NCBI GenBank assembly: GCA_946894095.1
Contig: OX335649.1
Span: 11,364,001 to 11,428,000 of the forward strand
Reading direction: 5' to 3'
Source: Incurvaria masculella
Lineage: Eukaryota > Arthropoda > Insecta > Lepidoptera > Incurvariidae
DNA length: 64,000 nt
Under the pieces are notes generated by a model. The model worked only from the letters and a program-made list of their open reading frames with translations, did not search any database and was not told where the DNA came from. The position numbers and the translations under genes were made by a program. This document shows positions 1 to 11,892 of the stretch, one piece after another; the first letter of the stretch is position 1; each line of letters starts with the position of its first letter.

Positions 1-1089
1 TCTACTATGTACATCTATTATCACTTAAATATTTTAACTACGCATACGTTAAACAAAAAGTTAATTTTCTTAAAAATGTGCTACCCTTAAAAATAGATAC
101 CCTTCTATTACATCAACAATAACTTATCCTTGTAAAACCTCAAATTAAAATATATGCAGTTAACCATCAATTTTGTGTTGCGATGTCATTTTAGGAAAAT
201 TCAAGGAGGTGAGGTGTCTATTTTGCTTCCCAAATTATATACCCTCTGTATCGTGCTCGTACAGTTTTATAATGATGATTAATCCCAAAAACTATATGAA
301 ATCCGTTCGATAAAATAAATACACTGGGCAATGCATATATCTGCCAGTGTGTGGGGTGAAGTTTCAAGTCCTTCCGCTTAGAATCATTTAGCGGTAGGAA
401 TGAATTAAATTACTGACTTTAAAATAAATAAAATAATTTGATTAAAGTGGTGTTAAGTCGCATGTGGCTTTAACAATGTATTTGCTGTCACTTACACACA
501 GTGTATTAAAACAATTAGAGCCTTATTTCTAATTTCAGACATTTTCAATAGGACGTTAATGCCCTTAAGTATTTGTTAAGTTATGTTGAAAGGGTCCTCT
601 TTAAAAAAGACCAGAAGGAATTCAACCACATTCTGTAATTGCCTCTGTTGGCTGCTTACTAATTTCACTGCAGATATTTCGAGAAATGTATTCGCTTGAT
701 CTTTTATTTTCCTCAAATAGGCTTACAAACACTGTTGGATTTGTGAATTTTAAAATTAAGGACGTTTTGATTAAGAGGAAAGAAAAAATACAAAAAACTT
801 TAAGATGTTAAATAATAAAATTATTCCTTAAAACGTACGGCATAAGCATTACCTATGAATAAGATTCCTGAATGCGATTTTGACCAGTTAGAAATAGTGC
901 AGTCAGCCATCCAATTTGGTTGAACACTTTATGGAAAGATATGAGTATCATATGCAGAAAATTGCAATGTTTGGTCGTTTCGTTCATGTCGTTACATCTG
1001 ATATTGAGATACATCCTAGTTTCCTTTCTGTAAGGAGTAAAAAGGACTTATTTTAATGTGAATATATGTACCATGCCTACAAAGCTCAC
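1..1089. other. Non-coding flank, probably intron after the ZZ-A exon
   Basis: AT-rich sequence without a convincing ORF or exon on either strand. The last ~60 bases next to the ZZ-A exon resemble the intron flank of the other ZZ exon near 49670-49730 (shared 'ggacttattt' and 'aatgtgaa' words). I looked for the next MIB2 exon here and did not find it. Confidence 0.5.
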
Positions 1090-1258
1090 CCGCTAGATTC
1101 TGGTGTATCATATCGTGTGAATGTGTGTTCCATATGCTTATTGTTATGATAACACCGAGAGCATAAATCGTAGTCATAGCAGATAGCACACTTGTATCGG
1201 ATGCCGATTATACCGTTTTGATTGCACGAGTCACATACAACGTTTCTGTGTTCAACAC
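1090..1258 (-). CDS. ZZ zinc-finger exon of a second MIB2-like gene (ZZ-A)
   Basis: A single 169-nt exon bounded by an acceptor (ttgcag, AG at 1259-1260) and a donor (gtgagc at 1089-1084). It starts in phase 1 and ends in phase 2, exactly like the ZZ exon at 49731-49902. The 56-residue product carries the ZZ ligand pattern CDxC, CAIC, CxxC and the two late histidines, and ends in the motif YDTPESSG. By hand count 39 of 57 aligned positions match the other ZZ exon, and the flanking intron bases also match, so the two arose by duplication. ZZ fingers of mind bomb proteins help bind Notch ligands. The partner exons of this copy (MIB/HERC2 before it, second MIB/HERC2 after it) were not found in the window, so it may be the edge of a gene extending to the left or an orphan duplicated exon. 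Confidence 0.8.
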
Positions 1259-1377
1259 CTGCAAGTCCAAAAGATATTTTATCGATAAATTAGTAATATT
1301 GATGTAACAAGCTCAATTAAAACCACTGTAACAGATTGCAAAAAATGTATAAAACAAAAAAAATTAATATATGTATT

Positions 1378-1742
1378 TATGTGACTGCAAATGGATATCT
1401 AATACCCACATACTGTAATGTATTCGCCAGACACACCGCATTCCCGATGGAATTAGGAGCCATGCCAGGATTTTCTCTTTATGAACACGGCTACATTGAA
1501 CGGATGTTAAACGCGGACAATTATCAATTGCTGATTCGACCATAATTTCATCCAATGCGATGATACCAACCGCGCAGACTTAACCCTACCACCCAGTAGG
1601 GGTAGGGGACGTACAGTTTTACATGGATTCCGAACCACGGAACAACTCGGAATCCAATGCTGAAGGGGGCGGGGATTTGAACCCATACCTCTGGATTTGA
1701 AGGCAGACCACCAACATCTGAGCTACGAGCCGCTCTTACCCA
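1378..1742 (-). repeat. tRNA-derived SINE, unit copy 1
   Basis: On the minus strand the element starts with a tRNA-like head (about 1742-1664). It has an A-box-like 'tagctcagatgttggtgg' and a B box 'gggttcaaatcc' at 1684-1673. A ~290-bp body shared with the 5S-headed SINE follows. Copies lie at 13224-12470 (interrupted) and 25818-25450. The head is degenerate and not a functional tRNA gene. Confidence 0.75.
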
Positions 1743-2104
1743 GTTGGTTCTGCTGGTTGAGGTTGAGCTGGTTGTCGTTGTCGGGATCCAAGAAAGCGAC
1801 CCGCTCATCGTCAAGCCGGATCCCAGCGAAATGACTTACAATGGATCCTGCCCGTGACGACACGTTGCCTGAGGCGTCATCACGAACCGACGATGTTTCG
1901 CCTCTGATTACCTGTGGTGCATACAAATCATCATCAATGACACAGTAGATTTGTAGTCAATGTTGTTTCCTCGTAGTTCTTTAGTTCTTTGCCTTAGACA
2001 GTTCTACGAAAAATGTAAGTTTGGCAGTAGCATTTAGGTATGAAATCATAATTGTATTATATCATTAATGTGGACGAAAAGAAAAAGACGAAAATAAATC
2101 ATAA

Positions 2105-2225
2105 CTTCTAGACCAGTGAAGTTTCTTTGCGGGTCCTTCTTCACTGGTTGATCGAATCCGCGGATCAATTAAATTGTGACATGACTTAGTGTAGTTTGAC
2201 TACCAGAAGTTAAATAAATAAATGA
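2105..2225. repeat. Dispersed tail repeat with CAGTGAAG hairpin
   Basis: Contains the inverted pair accagtgaag...cttcactggt, then 'cagaagtt' and an AAATAAATAAATG tail. The same block occurs at 13593-13705 and 26187-26283, and inverted at 35075-35245 with a (TTTCA)n tail. It is probably the 3' end of a retroposon; the parent element was not identified. Confidence 0.6.
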
Positions 2226-2239
2226 AAAAAATAAATATA

Positions 2240-3969
2240 AAGCTGTGCTACCGAGGTATAGCAGTAGCTCAACTCAGGCCATTTTTGAAATAAATACCTT
2301 CCCTCCATCGAGTTTCGGGGTTGTCACTTACATATTGGTGGAGTACAGCTGGTTTTGTTACGACGACGGTTCAGCACCAAGAAACTAGCTTAGAGCCCAT
2401 ACAAGCGAAATGTGCCTGTACAGGTGCACGAAATCGGGACTTCGTATGGAGTGGAGCTACTGGATGTAATCCTCTATGTTCCCTACTATGTGGACTGTAA
2501 TTAATAGTTTGTATTTTCGCCGCAACACACCGATCCCGAGAGCTTGCTAGCGTCCACGCAGCCGGCAGTCGCCACCACAAACACTAAGCTTTGCACAACG
2601 CCGCCGCCGCCGCCAATCACTCTCTTATCTACAGCCAGGACTTCCACTATAATTTTAGGATGAGTAGCAAATTGCAGGCTCACTAACCAACGTTTTAAAT
2701 AGAAGTGAAGAGTGGGTACTCTTCAAAAGGCGAGCAGGTAGACGTACTCGCCAAGTCTTGCGGGTATGCAAACATATCGACGCACGTACGGCAAGCAAGT
2801 CTCGATATGCAATATGCTTCGGCTGCTAATCCCGACAGTAGTCCTTATACAGCAGGCATAAGATCCAACACTGAATAATCATCACGATAATTCCGGCAAT
2901 GTTCAGACAACACACAAACATGAAGAACTATACTGAACACTCTATGTATTCTGTATGTTGTACCGGTTGAAGTTGATGTTGCATCGCGCGGGCGGGTGGC
3001 AGCGGCGGTCCTGCACGGTTTCCGAAGACCCGCGTCCAGGGTTCAGTGTACCCTGCGACATAGTTTTCAATTATGGCGTTTGCATGGATAAAGTGAGCCA
3101 CCGTAATTATTAAATGGTGTTTGAGTCAAAATTGTATGGCGTTTACGTTACTAACAATGTCGTTATTTCAAGTATCACATTTTTTTATATGACAGACATT
3201 CGTATAACAGGTCCTCACCTAAGAAGTTTCCGACGACACCCATGGGCTTTTGAACTTTCATGGAGGCTGGTGTAAACGGCAGGATTGAATCCCCAGACAA
3301 AAGCCGGTGTAAGCGGCAAGATCCCCAGACAAAAGCGAATCCCCAGCAATGGTTGCGTTGTTTAATAAACACTATGTAATATGTAACGAGTAGTTACCCT
3401 AATGAGTATAAACAAACCACGCTCAGGCTAAACACTCTCAAGTGGCTAAGAGGAGGCCGCCCAAGTTGTATGATGTTATGATTTTTTATGCTACGATTAT
3501 ATTATGGTCCGCCGACTTTGTAATTGTTTGCTTTGATTATGATTTAATAGTTGTGAGCGCGATGTCGCTCTGGGCTGACATTCTTCGCCTCCATCGACCG
3601 GTTCAATTACCGGCCAGGAAAATTATGTTCATTTATACACGGTGTTAACGCAAGTAGGCGACATTCCCGAAAGTGGGTTATTTTGGGTCACATACTGATG
3701 CCAAAAAAGCAGTTTTTTTTATTATTTAAGCTTATGTTTAAAAGTTTATCGATTTCTAATATCTGTATGAAAACATAGTATTTCATAATATGAATCGCAC
3801 TGCATTACAATTATATTATTCGAAAGCAGGATTTTTTTTAACTAAATGCAAAATATTACATTCAGACCGCCACAATACAATTGGCGGCAGTCGGCGCGCA
3901 GTCAGCTGGGACATAAAACGCGTGATCTTGGACGTAACTGTGGCCCGAGACGGTGGCGGGGAATTCGTT
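2240..3969. other. Unclassified part of unit copy 1
   Basis: Sequence also present in copies 2 (13720-13990 and 19276-20940) and 3 (26290-28238). It includes the common block around 3210-3330 with 'cccatgggcttttgaact', related pieces of which recur near 38760, 42590, 48660 and 61960. Short ORFs differ between copies and show no recognisable domain. No gene is supported. Confidence 0.5.
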
Positions 3970-4480
3970 TTAAGGTGGCCCATCCCGCTCATCTCCCCAT
4001 ACAAAAGGGGAAAGAAGATCACACTGATATTTCTTGTCAGAGATCCAAAATTTTGCTCAAAATAGCTTTATGTGATGGAACTTGATGTCTGATGACCATT
4101 TGCATTGTAAAATTGTGTTTGGTTTCTAAGTTATAAGGTCCGAAAGTTCGAATTTTTCGCGCGTTTTATACAATATCTTTGGAGGTGGATTACGCAATGA
4201 TAAAGTAAGAACATCTTAAAAAGATTAGTTATTTGGTTTTTGTTAGATTTTTGACTACAGCGGTCGTGGTTTACTTTTAGCTAGTCGTTTTGAAATTAAA
4301 ATTTTCGTAAATCTTACCAAATCATACACTATGCACATTGTCATTTTTGTAGATATGTTGCATCTTCCTCATCACGGAGCCTGTCTTATTTTTGGAAACA
4401 GAGAAGGTCCCAGAGCGCAACAGCACGGTTCTGTACCGTGCCCGCGAATGAGTTAGGCCCGCCGGGTTGGGCCACCTTAA
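3970..4480. mobile_element. Putative TTAA-type MITE, unit copy 1
   Basis: Bounded by TTAA on both sides, with inverted ends reading ttaaggtggcccatcccg on the left and, on the reverse strand, ttaaggtggcccaacccg on the right. A 511-bp non-coding element with TTAA target sites suggests a piggyBac-type non-autonomous element. The same structure is at 28239-28785; copy 2 lost most of it in a deletion. Confidence 0.5.
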
Positions 4481-4485
4481 ATCAA

Positions 4486-5611
4486 TCTCTCACATTGCGT
4501 GTAAACAAAGTAGTAATCAGAATTCAATAAATTATTTCGTCTTAGCTTATTTAATATTGGCCGGTAGGTATGCAGTTTCGTTATATACACCAATAAACAT
4601 TCTATGCAAAAAAAATATCAAAATATCCACCGTTTTCTTGTATGTACCTCCGCGGTCTTACGAGGATATTACCAGTTACCTCTGAGTCTCGCTCTGAGTC
4701 TTTTAACCTCTGTAGCATCCCGGTATTATGGCCCTGTAGGTCACGGTCATTAAGAAAGTTCACGTACAACTTCTATTCATCTCACCCATTTTTAGACACA
4801 CAACAACACAACACACATTTACGAGGTCAAATGTAATACGTATTGATCACAATTGGTATGCTCTCATCGACGGCGATGTCACCGCTCGACTGAAAACAAT
4901 GTACTCAGCGTTGCCGATAACCACTCCCCCAATTCCCAAAAATGTTCTTAGTATTACCCGAAATCCGTAAAAAAAATTGAGCCCCGCGGATTGGCCAATT
5001 CCCCGTTAATTTCCCTACCCTTGCATTGCCCACCATTTCCCCCGAAAAACATCAAATTCCCCGCGATTCAGGGAATCGGGGAGCGATTGTCAACGCTGAA
5101 AGTACTATCTACTTATGCATGCACCTGCTGTATACCTGCGCGTGCACATGGCGTGCTTACACCATTCCAAAGGGAAGTCACTGAGGTAAAAATTTAAATT
5201 AAATCTGCATATTTTTTAGATTTCATTTTTTAATACCACAAAATGTTCAGTATACGAAACAGTTAAATTATCGGTATTAAAATAGAAATTTCGATAAAAA
5301 ATGAACACGCAAAAGTTTTTAACAATGCTGGGAAGAAAGTACTGTTTAAATATCTCAAAAAATTTTAATGGAACAATAAAATTACATACCTACATTCTTA
5401 GCAAAAGTTGTTCTATATCAGATACTGAATCAACCCTATAAGGCTTGTAGATTATTAAAAACTCACCTTATATACAACGCTAACTAAACGCATATTTATT
5501 TATTTATTAAGGACAAACAAAAAGATAGCATACATATTATAAAGTCGTAGAATTACAAATTATTTATATGTATGTACCCAGCACAGAAAGTCACAACTAA
5601 ACACTGGGGTT
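4486..5611. other. Unclassified part of unit copy 1
   Basis: Non-coding sequence matched by 28791-29880 in copy 3 and largely deleted from copy 2 (joined at about 21018). A poly-C/T rich stretch near 4985-5060 gives a short spurious ORF. No domain or RNA gene seen. Confidence 0.5.
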
Positions 5612-8600
5612 GTAATAACCCACTGTCCCAACCAACCTAGCCTAACCTATCTCTATCTACTTTACCTAAATAAACTTATGTACCTATTTTTCCTTACATA
5701 CATCTCTACATTAAACTCAACTCAATAACTAAATAATGGCACGTGTCGTCTAGAATAATTAATTTAATTTTAATCGAATCATTTATACTAAACCTCATAT
5801 AAAGTAAACCTTAGGATTTAACTAAAATGTTACTCAACCATAATATATTGTATACACTCTTCTCATACTCTATAACTAAGAAAACATGAAACTTGCGGAA
5901 ATAAAAAAAAAATGAAAATTAAGACGATTTTGGGCTAAGCCCTAACAGTAGAGCCCCTTGAAAATTGAAGATTTTCTCCACCGCTCAACTGAGTGAAAGC
6001 CGGCCAAGCAAAAAAATATTTACCTTGCTTTCTCCTCTTCGTTGATGCAAATTTTGAAGAATTTTCCAAGCTCAAAATTAACAAACAATAAAGAGATCTC
6101 CTAAGTCATTGATCTCTACTTTACATCTGCTGACGGGGAGGTCAGGCTTATGATATGATCATATAACTTGATTGAATCTATTTGCATACCAACTGTGGCG
6201 GGTTGGATGTTACTGCTAAATGACATGGTCAATTAAGATGTTTAAATGAAATCCAACCGATTGGGTTATCGGATATTTTACGGAGAATTGTTATTCCAAT
6301 GATGATTAGGCATACCAACTATGAGGGGTTGGATTTATTGCATGAATGACATAGTCATTTGTAGAAGTTTTGTCGTACATAAGGCATACCAACTATGGAG
6401 GGTTGGATTTTTACTGCCATCTCACACAGGTCACAGCGTCACGCAACAGCGTGCTAAACCCTCCAAATGCCTGTACTCGCCATCAATGAAATAGGTGTGG
6501 TTTTGGCATATTTCCTCGGACATTTGGCTGATTCAGTGAACACGGTCATTATATGATACAGTGCCCTAATATGGAATGGTTCAGGAAGCTGTTTATGTAA
6601 TGTCTTAAAGCAATTCAAACTTTATAGTCTGAAATACACAATGACCGAACCTCAAATTCGCATTGAAATTGTATGGGGTTTTCAGCTGTTCTCTGGGAAC
6701 AATATGAAGCCACGATTTCCCCATGTCTTCATGGTCAATTTACTAGCAGTACTGATCTCGGTGCGCTTCGGGTAAGCGACTGGCTTTGAGGATTAGCCAA
6801 ACCTCCAACGAAGCAGATTTGCAGGTCCCAAACTGCAATCTGTTCCAAACGGTGGTAGTCACCCGCTTTTCAGCTAAGGATCTTCTACATAAACGACTTT
6901 CCACATCTAGTTAAACCATGAACACAAAAGGCACTCATATCTCCATAGTTGGCCATCGAACAACACGGTCAACTAACAATGTGGTGAACTCTATTTGTTT
7001 TATTATTTTATCGAGATCTCCACAGAATCCATGTCATTTTATTTTAATCAAGACAGGTATTCTACAATCCAGTTAAATTGAATTGTAGCCGACCTCATAA
7101 TCAATATCAAGAATCAATTTAAAGTTGATAAATCCACCAACATAAATACAGAAAGAATCGTTAATAAATCAAACGTTTGGAAAACGTCTGTGAAAATTAT
7201 CTCACACATATCGTGATTGAAGACAACTCAAAACGAGTAGAGAATATATTGAACATATGATGTTCAGAAAATATTGGTTGAAACACATCAAAGCCTTTCC
7301 CCTTCAAAATCTACGTGATTTGAAATTTACTGATTTGAAGCTTAAAAAAAATTAAATGAAAATGTATTTAATTTCTTGAACCACAATTTATTCAGTGCAT
7401 TTGTATGTGGTTCATTGTATATTTTCCATCAGCAGATTATATAGTTTCAACTTAGGCAACTCGCTGAAACCATCAATATACCAAGGTAATTATTTGATGT
7501 TGTCCTTGAATATTTTGTAATAAAATATCACAGAGAAATCTGCAATATAGGTTAAATCAAATTAAAGAATTTATAATTTAAAACAAAGTCTAATAATTTA
7601 ATGATTTAACCCAAAATAATAGAACCTTCTTCAAGTTTCATATCTACGGTAATAAAAATGCAAAGTGAATCGACATTTACATTTACGATATTTCAACTAT
7701 TGCAAAGCAAAGAAAAACCTAATCAAACATACACATCGTTCGTACTTCTATCAACATTCTATTTGAAAATACTAGTGCACACAAAATATCAAATAAAACT
7801 ATCCCATTGAATCCACTCTAACACACTCTATCTGTCAATTCAGTAAAACTATACATCCACATCTTTAAATAAAATATTCAACCACTCCAATCTATCTCCT
7901 ATCTAAAGCCAACAATTTCCATTGACATTTATTTCTCTAAATAAAATTTTTCTAAACTCTAATCGTACTCCGCATCGACTTATTTAACGCACGTTACGCG
8001 CGACGCAATCTAAACGCAAATTAACAAAACGGCAGAATTAATAAACCGAAATAAATTTGTAAACCTGCAGAAAACAACACATTATCTGAAACAAAATAAA
8101 GGCTCTGAAAATAAAGGCTCTGAAAATAAAGACATACAACGTTTTACACAGATACACAATGAATTTTTGCAATACATTATTCAGTAATTACTGTGCAAAA
8201 AAACTTATCGATTCGCGTTCAATCTGCTGTCTGGTCTGGGGTCTGGAACTCTGCTTCCCCGTTCACTCGTTCAATAAAAGTCTATAGTCTATTAGATTTT
8301 ACGCGCCCGAAATAATAGATTTATACACAAATCACTTTAACCTTAATCCAAAATTTACATTTAATGTTCTTGCAATTAAAATCACACATTTAATAAAAAT
8401 CTCACTGTCTCTATATTTAAATGTGGAGCAAGCGCCTTCGAAGCAGCTCTAAGCGTCCAAAGCAAATAAACACTAATAATTATTCGAATTTGGTGACTTC
8501 GAGTTAACACCCCGCGAAATTTCTGTAAGTCGAAAAACGAACCGTCGTGTCGCTCCTTACAGGTACGAATTTCTCCCCGAGAACTTAAAAAGTAGACTGA

Positions 8601-9309
8601 AAATCTACTGCGCGACTTGTCCTGGACTGCCGACCGAAAATACCGCGCGACTATTCTCGATCGTCCTGAACTGCCCTCGACTCTCCTTGAACTGTCCTGA
8701 AATTCGAATGCGCGTGAGTTTTTATTCCTTTCCCCACTCCCGACTCAGGACCCATGTCCCTACCGCGTCCATTTGTTTATAAAAGAAATGGTTACACTGA
8801 TTAGCCAAGACCATCGATACAGCGATCCAAATAGGAAATATATATTTTATAACTTTCCAATCCTTAATACACGCATCAATGTGCTCACAATTATTCTCAA
8901 ATGTAATCCTTTATAGTGTTTAAATAGTTTCATTACTAATTTCAATACCATTCATGCAAAATCAACCAAAATAATATCATTCATGAAATATTAAAACACC
9001 TCAGTCAAAACAAACAAGTATAACAAACAATTAATAAAATGTGATATAAAATTCATTTCATAATCAATAATATCTTAAAATATGTACATAATTCGCCACA
9101 AACTCCACTTCTCTCCTCAATGCAGTGTAGCCTTTCAGCCATGACATCATTCAGACCAACAGCACGCTCGCTAGCAAAACAGGCCTTTCGTTGTTCGAGA
9201 GGTAATTCCCTATTTTTTACCAAGTAAAATGTTCATATATGGACCTACATATATTGATAGATGTTTGCTATAGCTACTATTTGTATGTGGGACCAATATA
9301 TGTTTCCCA
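5612..9309. mobile_element. 3.7-kb insertion bounded by TGT...ACA, unclassified
   Basis: Present only in copy 1. Copies 2 and 3 read 'aacactggggttaaggcg' across the site. Here the sequence is split as ...ggggt / TGTAATAACC ... TTTCCCACA / gggttaagg, giving an apparent 4-bp GGGT duplication and TG...CA ends, as for LTR-type elements. Inside I found no long ORF and no obvious long direct or inverted terminal repeats by eye. It contains three copies of a 'cataccaact..g..gggttggat' motif (6184-6430). It could be a very long solo LTR or a non-coding LTR-type element. Confidence 0.6.
6184..6430 (+). repeat. Three imperfect 'gcataccaact' repeats
   Basis: Near-copies of a ~35-bp motif, each beginning 'gcataccaact' and containing 'gggttggat', start at 6184, 6310 and 6384 with uneven spacing inside the 3.7-kb insertion. 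Confidence 0.7.
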
Positions 9310-9311
9310 CA

Positions 9312-10400
9312 GGGTTAAGGCGAATAACGTTATTTTAGGGAAAAAACTGAAAAGAAACAATACAGGTTTATCTACAGTGATACATTAACAGGATATTTAA
9401 TAATGATAACAATCATTGTAAAAAACCCTTTATTTAACTATAACTATTGCATGGTATGATTTTATGGATACAAACAAAAATAAAGCTGATAAAAACAAAA
9501 ATCAAGGTCCGTAACTCAACATCAGGTTAAACGAACGGAATTAAAAACAAAACAATAAAAAAAATAAACCACAATTGAATGCTCTTGTGGCAAGAGATAA
9601 TGTTACCCCCTTTTTAAATGTATTCATATTAACATTTTGGATATCTAAGTGGCTAAATATTATATCGTTGTGCACTACGCACATCTTGCGGAGTGAACAT
9701 CGATTACCAACATTTGTGCGGCAGAGATCGAAGTGGAATACATTGCATTGCCTGGTGCCCCTAAAAGGTACGTGGAGATGTGCTTGCCGAAGGAGATCAG
9801 GACAGCCAAAAGAATTGTTTCAAATTGTATATAATATCCTTACGCTAAGTAGAAGCCGACGGCTACTGAGAGTGAGCAATGAGAATGCAGATAAAAGGTT
9901 TTCATAAGATGGGCACAATTTAACCCAAGGGACTTGCGCTGAGTCATCACAATGTATTGTGCATATTTGTCAGAGAAAGGGTTTCCATATGGCAACTGCG
10001 TATTCCAACAGTGAATGTACTAAAGCCGTGAACAAGATCATATATGTTTTAGTTTCCTTAAAATTAAAAGAGGAACGAAGCACAAATCCTGTCATCCGGT
10101 TAACCCTATCTATTATATGATCGATATGCACTATGTGCATATCGTGTGGCTTAGAATCAAAAATAACTCCGAGGGCTCGCACAAAACGTAGGGTACCTTT
10201 TGTGCGAGACGTGTCCACTAATAGCGCACAGAAGTTTTGTTCCGTGTTTATTTGTAGTGAAAGTAATTCCTTTGTGCTAAGACAGACGGAGATATGTTTT
10301 ATCATCTAAATAATATTGGGAAACTCTATCAACGTCACGTTGAAGATCCAAACAGAAAGAGATGAATATGTAATTTACACCGATTACTTTATACTAACAA
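9312..10400 (-). pseudogene. LINE reverse transcriptase C-terminal fragment, unit copy 1
   Basis: Read on the minus strand, 10305-9970 encodes a 111-residue piece with the late-RT motif LGVIFDSK, then HIDHII, GFVLRSS, FKE and LLEYAVAIW. This is the order typical of jockey/CR1-like non-LTR retrotransposons after the RT core. The reading continues in other frames toward 9580, followed by an A-rich 3' region to 9312. The catalytic FADD box is absent, so only the 3' end is present and it is broken by frameshifts. Near-identical pieces are at 22261-23345 and 29881-30925. The plus-strand ORF of 110 codons over the same bases is an antisense shadow. Confidence 0.75.
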
Positions 10401-10796
10401 ACACGTATAGAAAAACAATTTCTGTTTTCTATACATACGTTTTCGACTGGTCTTTTACTAGCTTTAAATAAAACATTAAATCTATTAATCTATTTTAGAT
10501 AAAGAAATACTATTCACTGTTCTCTCGATCGCTCTGGAGATGGACATTTCACTGCATATTACTTTTATTCATATGCACCGACATAGCTAATATGTATTTA
10601 TCAACATATGCCTTTACAGTGAAATGCTTAACCACCTTCATATATTTAGCATACAAAATGACTAAAAAGTTAAAGCTGTCGCCGCCTGATAGTGATATGG
10701 AGCAACATTTATTGACATCTAATTGAGTGGCACAAGTCACCTACCGAAACGCAAGTCTTACCGTTACTTTTAAATCTGGCGTATTCATCAATATAA
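10401..10796. other. Unclassified unit sequence between LINE and Helitron
   Basis: Present in all three copies (23346-23744 and 30926-31219). A 63-codon minus-strand ORF (10740-10549) is conserved between copies because the DNA is near-identical. It has no recognisable motif. Confidence 0.4.
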
Positions 10797-11197
10797 CTAT
10801 ACCAATATATAATGAGGAAAGGTTTGATTTTTTGTTTTTTTATTTGAATTAAACTAATGGACGGATTTGAAAAATTCTTTCACCGTTGGAAGGCTACAGT
10901 ATATCCGAGTAATATAGGCTATATTATTCCAACGGTGAAAGATTTTTCAAATCCGTCCAGTAGTAGTTTCGGAGCCTATTCAATTCAAATAAACAAACAA
11001 AAAATCAAACCTTTCCTCTATATATATTGTCTATATCTATACCAATATATAAAGAGGAAAGGTTTGATTTTTTGTTTGTTTATTTGAATTGAATAGGCTC
11101 CGAAACTACTGGACAGATTTGAAAAAATCTTTCACCGTTGGAAAGCTACAGTATATCCGAGTAACATAGGCTATATAATATATTTTTTTTAAATAGG

Positions 11198-11302
11198 GAT
11201 CCTTACCAATACTCCGATAACGTAACCCAAGAGCAAAACATGACCAAGAATCTTCTTTACATCGCGTGCGCTGCGAAAACCATTCACGATAGAATGAAAT
11301 AA
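11198..11302 (+). pseudogene. Candidate host exon captured by Helitron, copy 1
   Basis: An open 34-codon stretch ending in TAA (QYSDNVTQ ... NLLYIACAAKTIHDR). The same frame is kept in copy 2 at 24163-24271 with a few substitutions. In copy 2 a good splice acceptor (pyrimidine tract then ttttag) immediately precedes it. This suggests a 3'-terminal exon fragment picked up by the Helitron. I do not recognise the parent protein. Confidence 0.35.
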
Positions 11303-11677
11303 TATATTACAATTTTATAGAACACATCATTATCTACAAAAAATGTGGCGACAGCATACATCTAAGTATTAAAGTTATGTCACAATAAGTGTGCATTTAT
11401 TTTAAAATAAAAATTTAAATACCGCCGCTAGAAAAGGCTCTTTATTTGTACCTAGGTATTAATTATTATCTAAGACTGCTTCAATACCTTTATATTACTT
11501 TTTGAATTATTCAATTCGGACATTCCATTCAAAAGATATAACCAGTTTAAAAATGAGAAAAAAATCCGCTCTGCTAGCTATGCGTTTTAGAGTTTGTAGG
11601 CGTCACTCAGGGGTACCGGAGAGGAGTCAAGGCCACAAAATAAACTTGCCATGCGGCTCATTCCGGCAGTCTGCGGG

Positions 11678-11892
11678 TCTATTTCTGGCATTTCGTAATC
11701 AGGAATCAGGAATCCTGAGTCGCTTTTGTAGTGATTTTCAATGCGATTTTCTTGTCGAAAATATTCCGGAACATAGTTTTTTTTTATTAACCAAGGTTTT
11801 CCCTCGAAAAACTCGCTTTTAAAATCGCTATAAAAGCGGTTTTCTAGACTCAGGATTCCTGATTCCAGATTCCTGAATGCCAGGAATAGACC
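11678..11892. mobile_element. Inverted-repeat MITE inside the Helitron, copy 1
   Basis: Left arm starts 'tctatttctggcatttcg'. The right arm, read in reverse complement, starts 'tctattcctggcattcag'. Both then contain 'ggaatcaggaatcctgagtc'. The arms are ~55 bp around a ~100-bp non-coding centre. The second copy is at 24661-24872. Confidence 0.6.

Noticed and set aside
1664..1742. Possible tRNA gene on the minus strand
   Set aside because: A and B boxes are present but the acceptor stem does not pair, and the sequence continues into a repeated SINE body.
9575..9907. 110-codon plus-strand ORF, repeated at 30142-30474 and in part at 22613-22852
   Set aside because: Antisense to the LINE RT fragment; conserved only because the unit copies are near-identical DNA.
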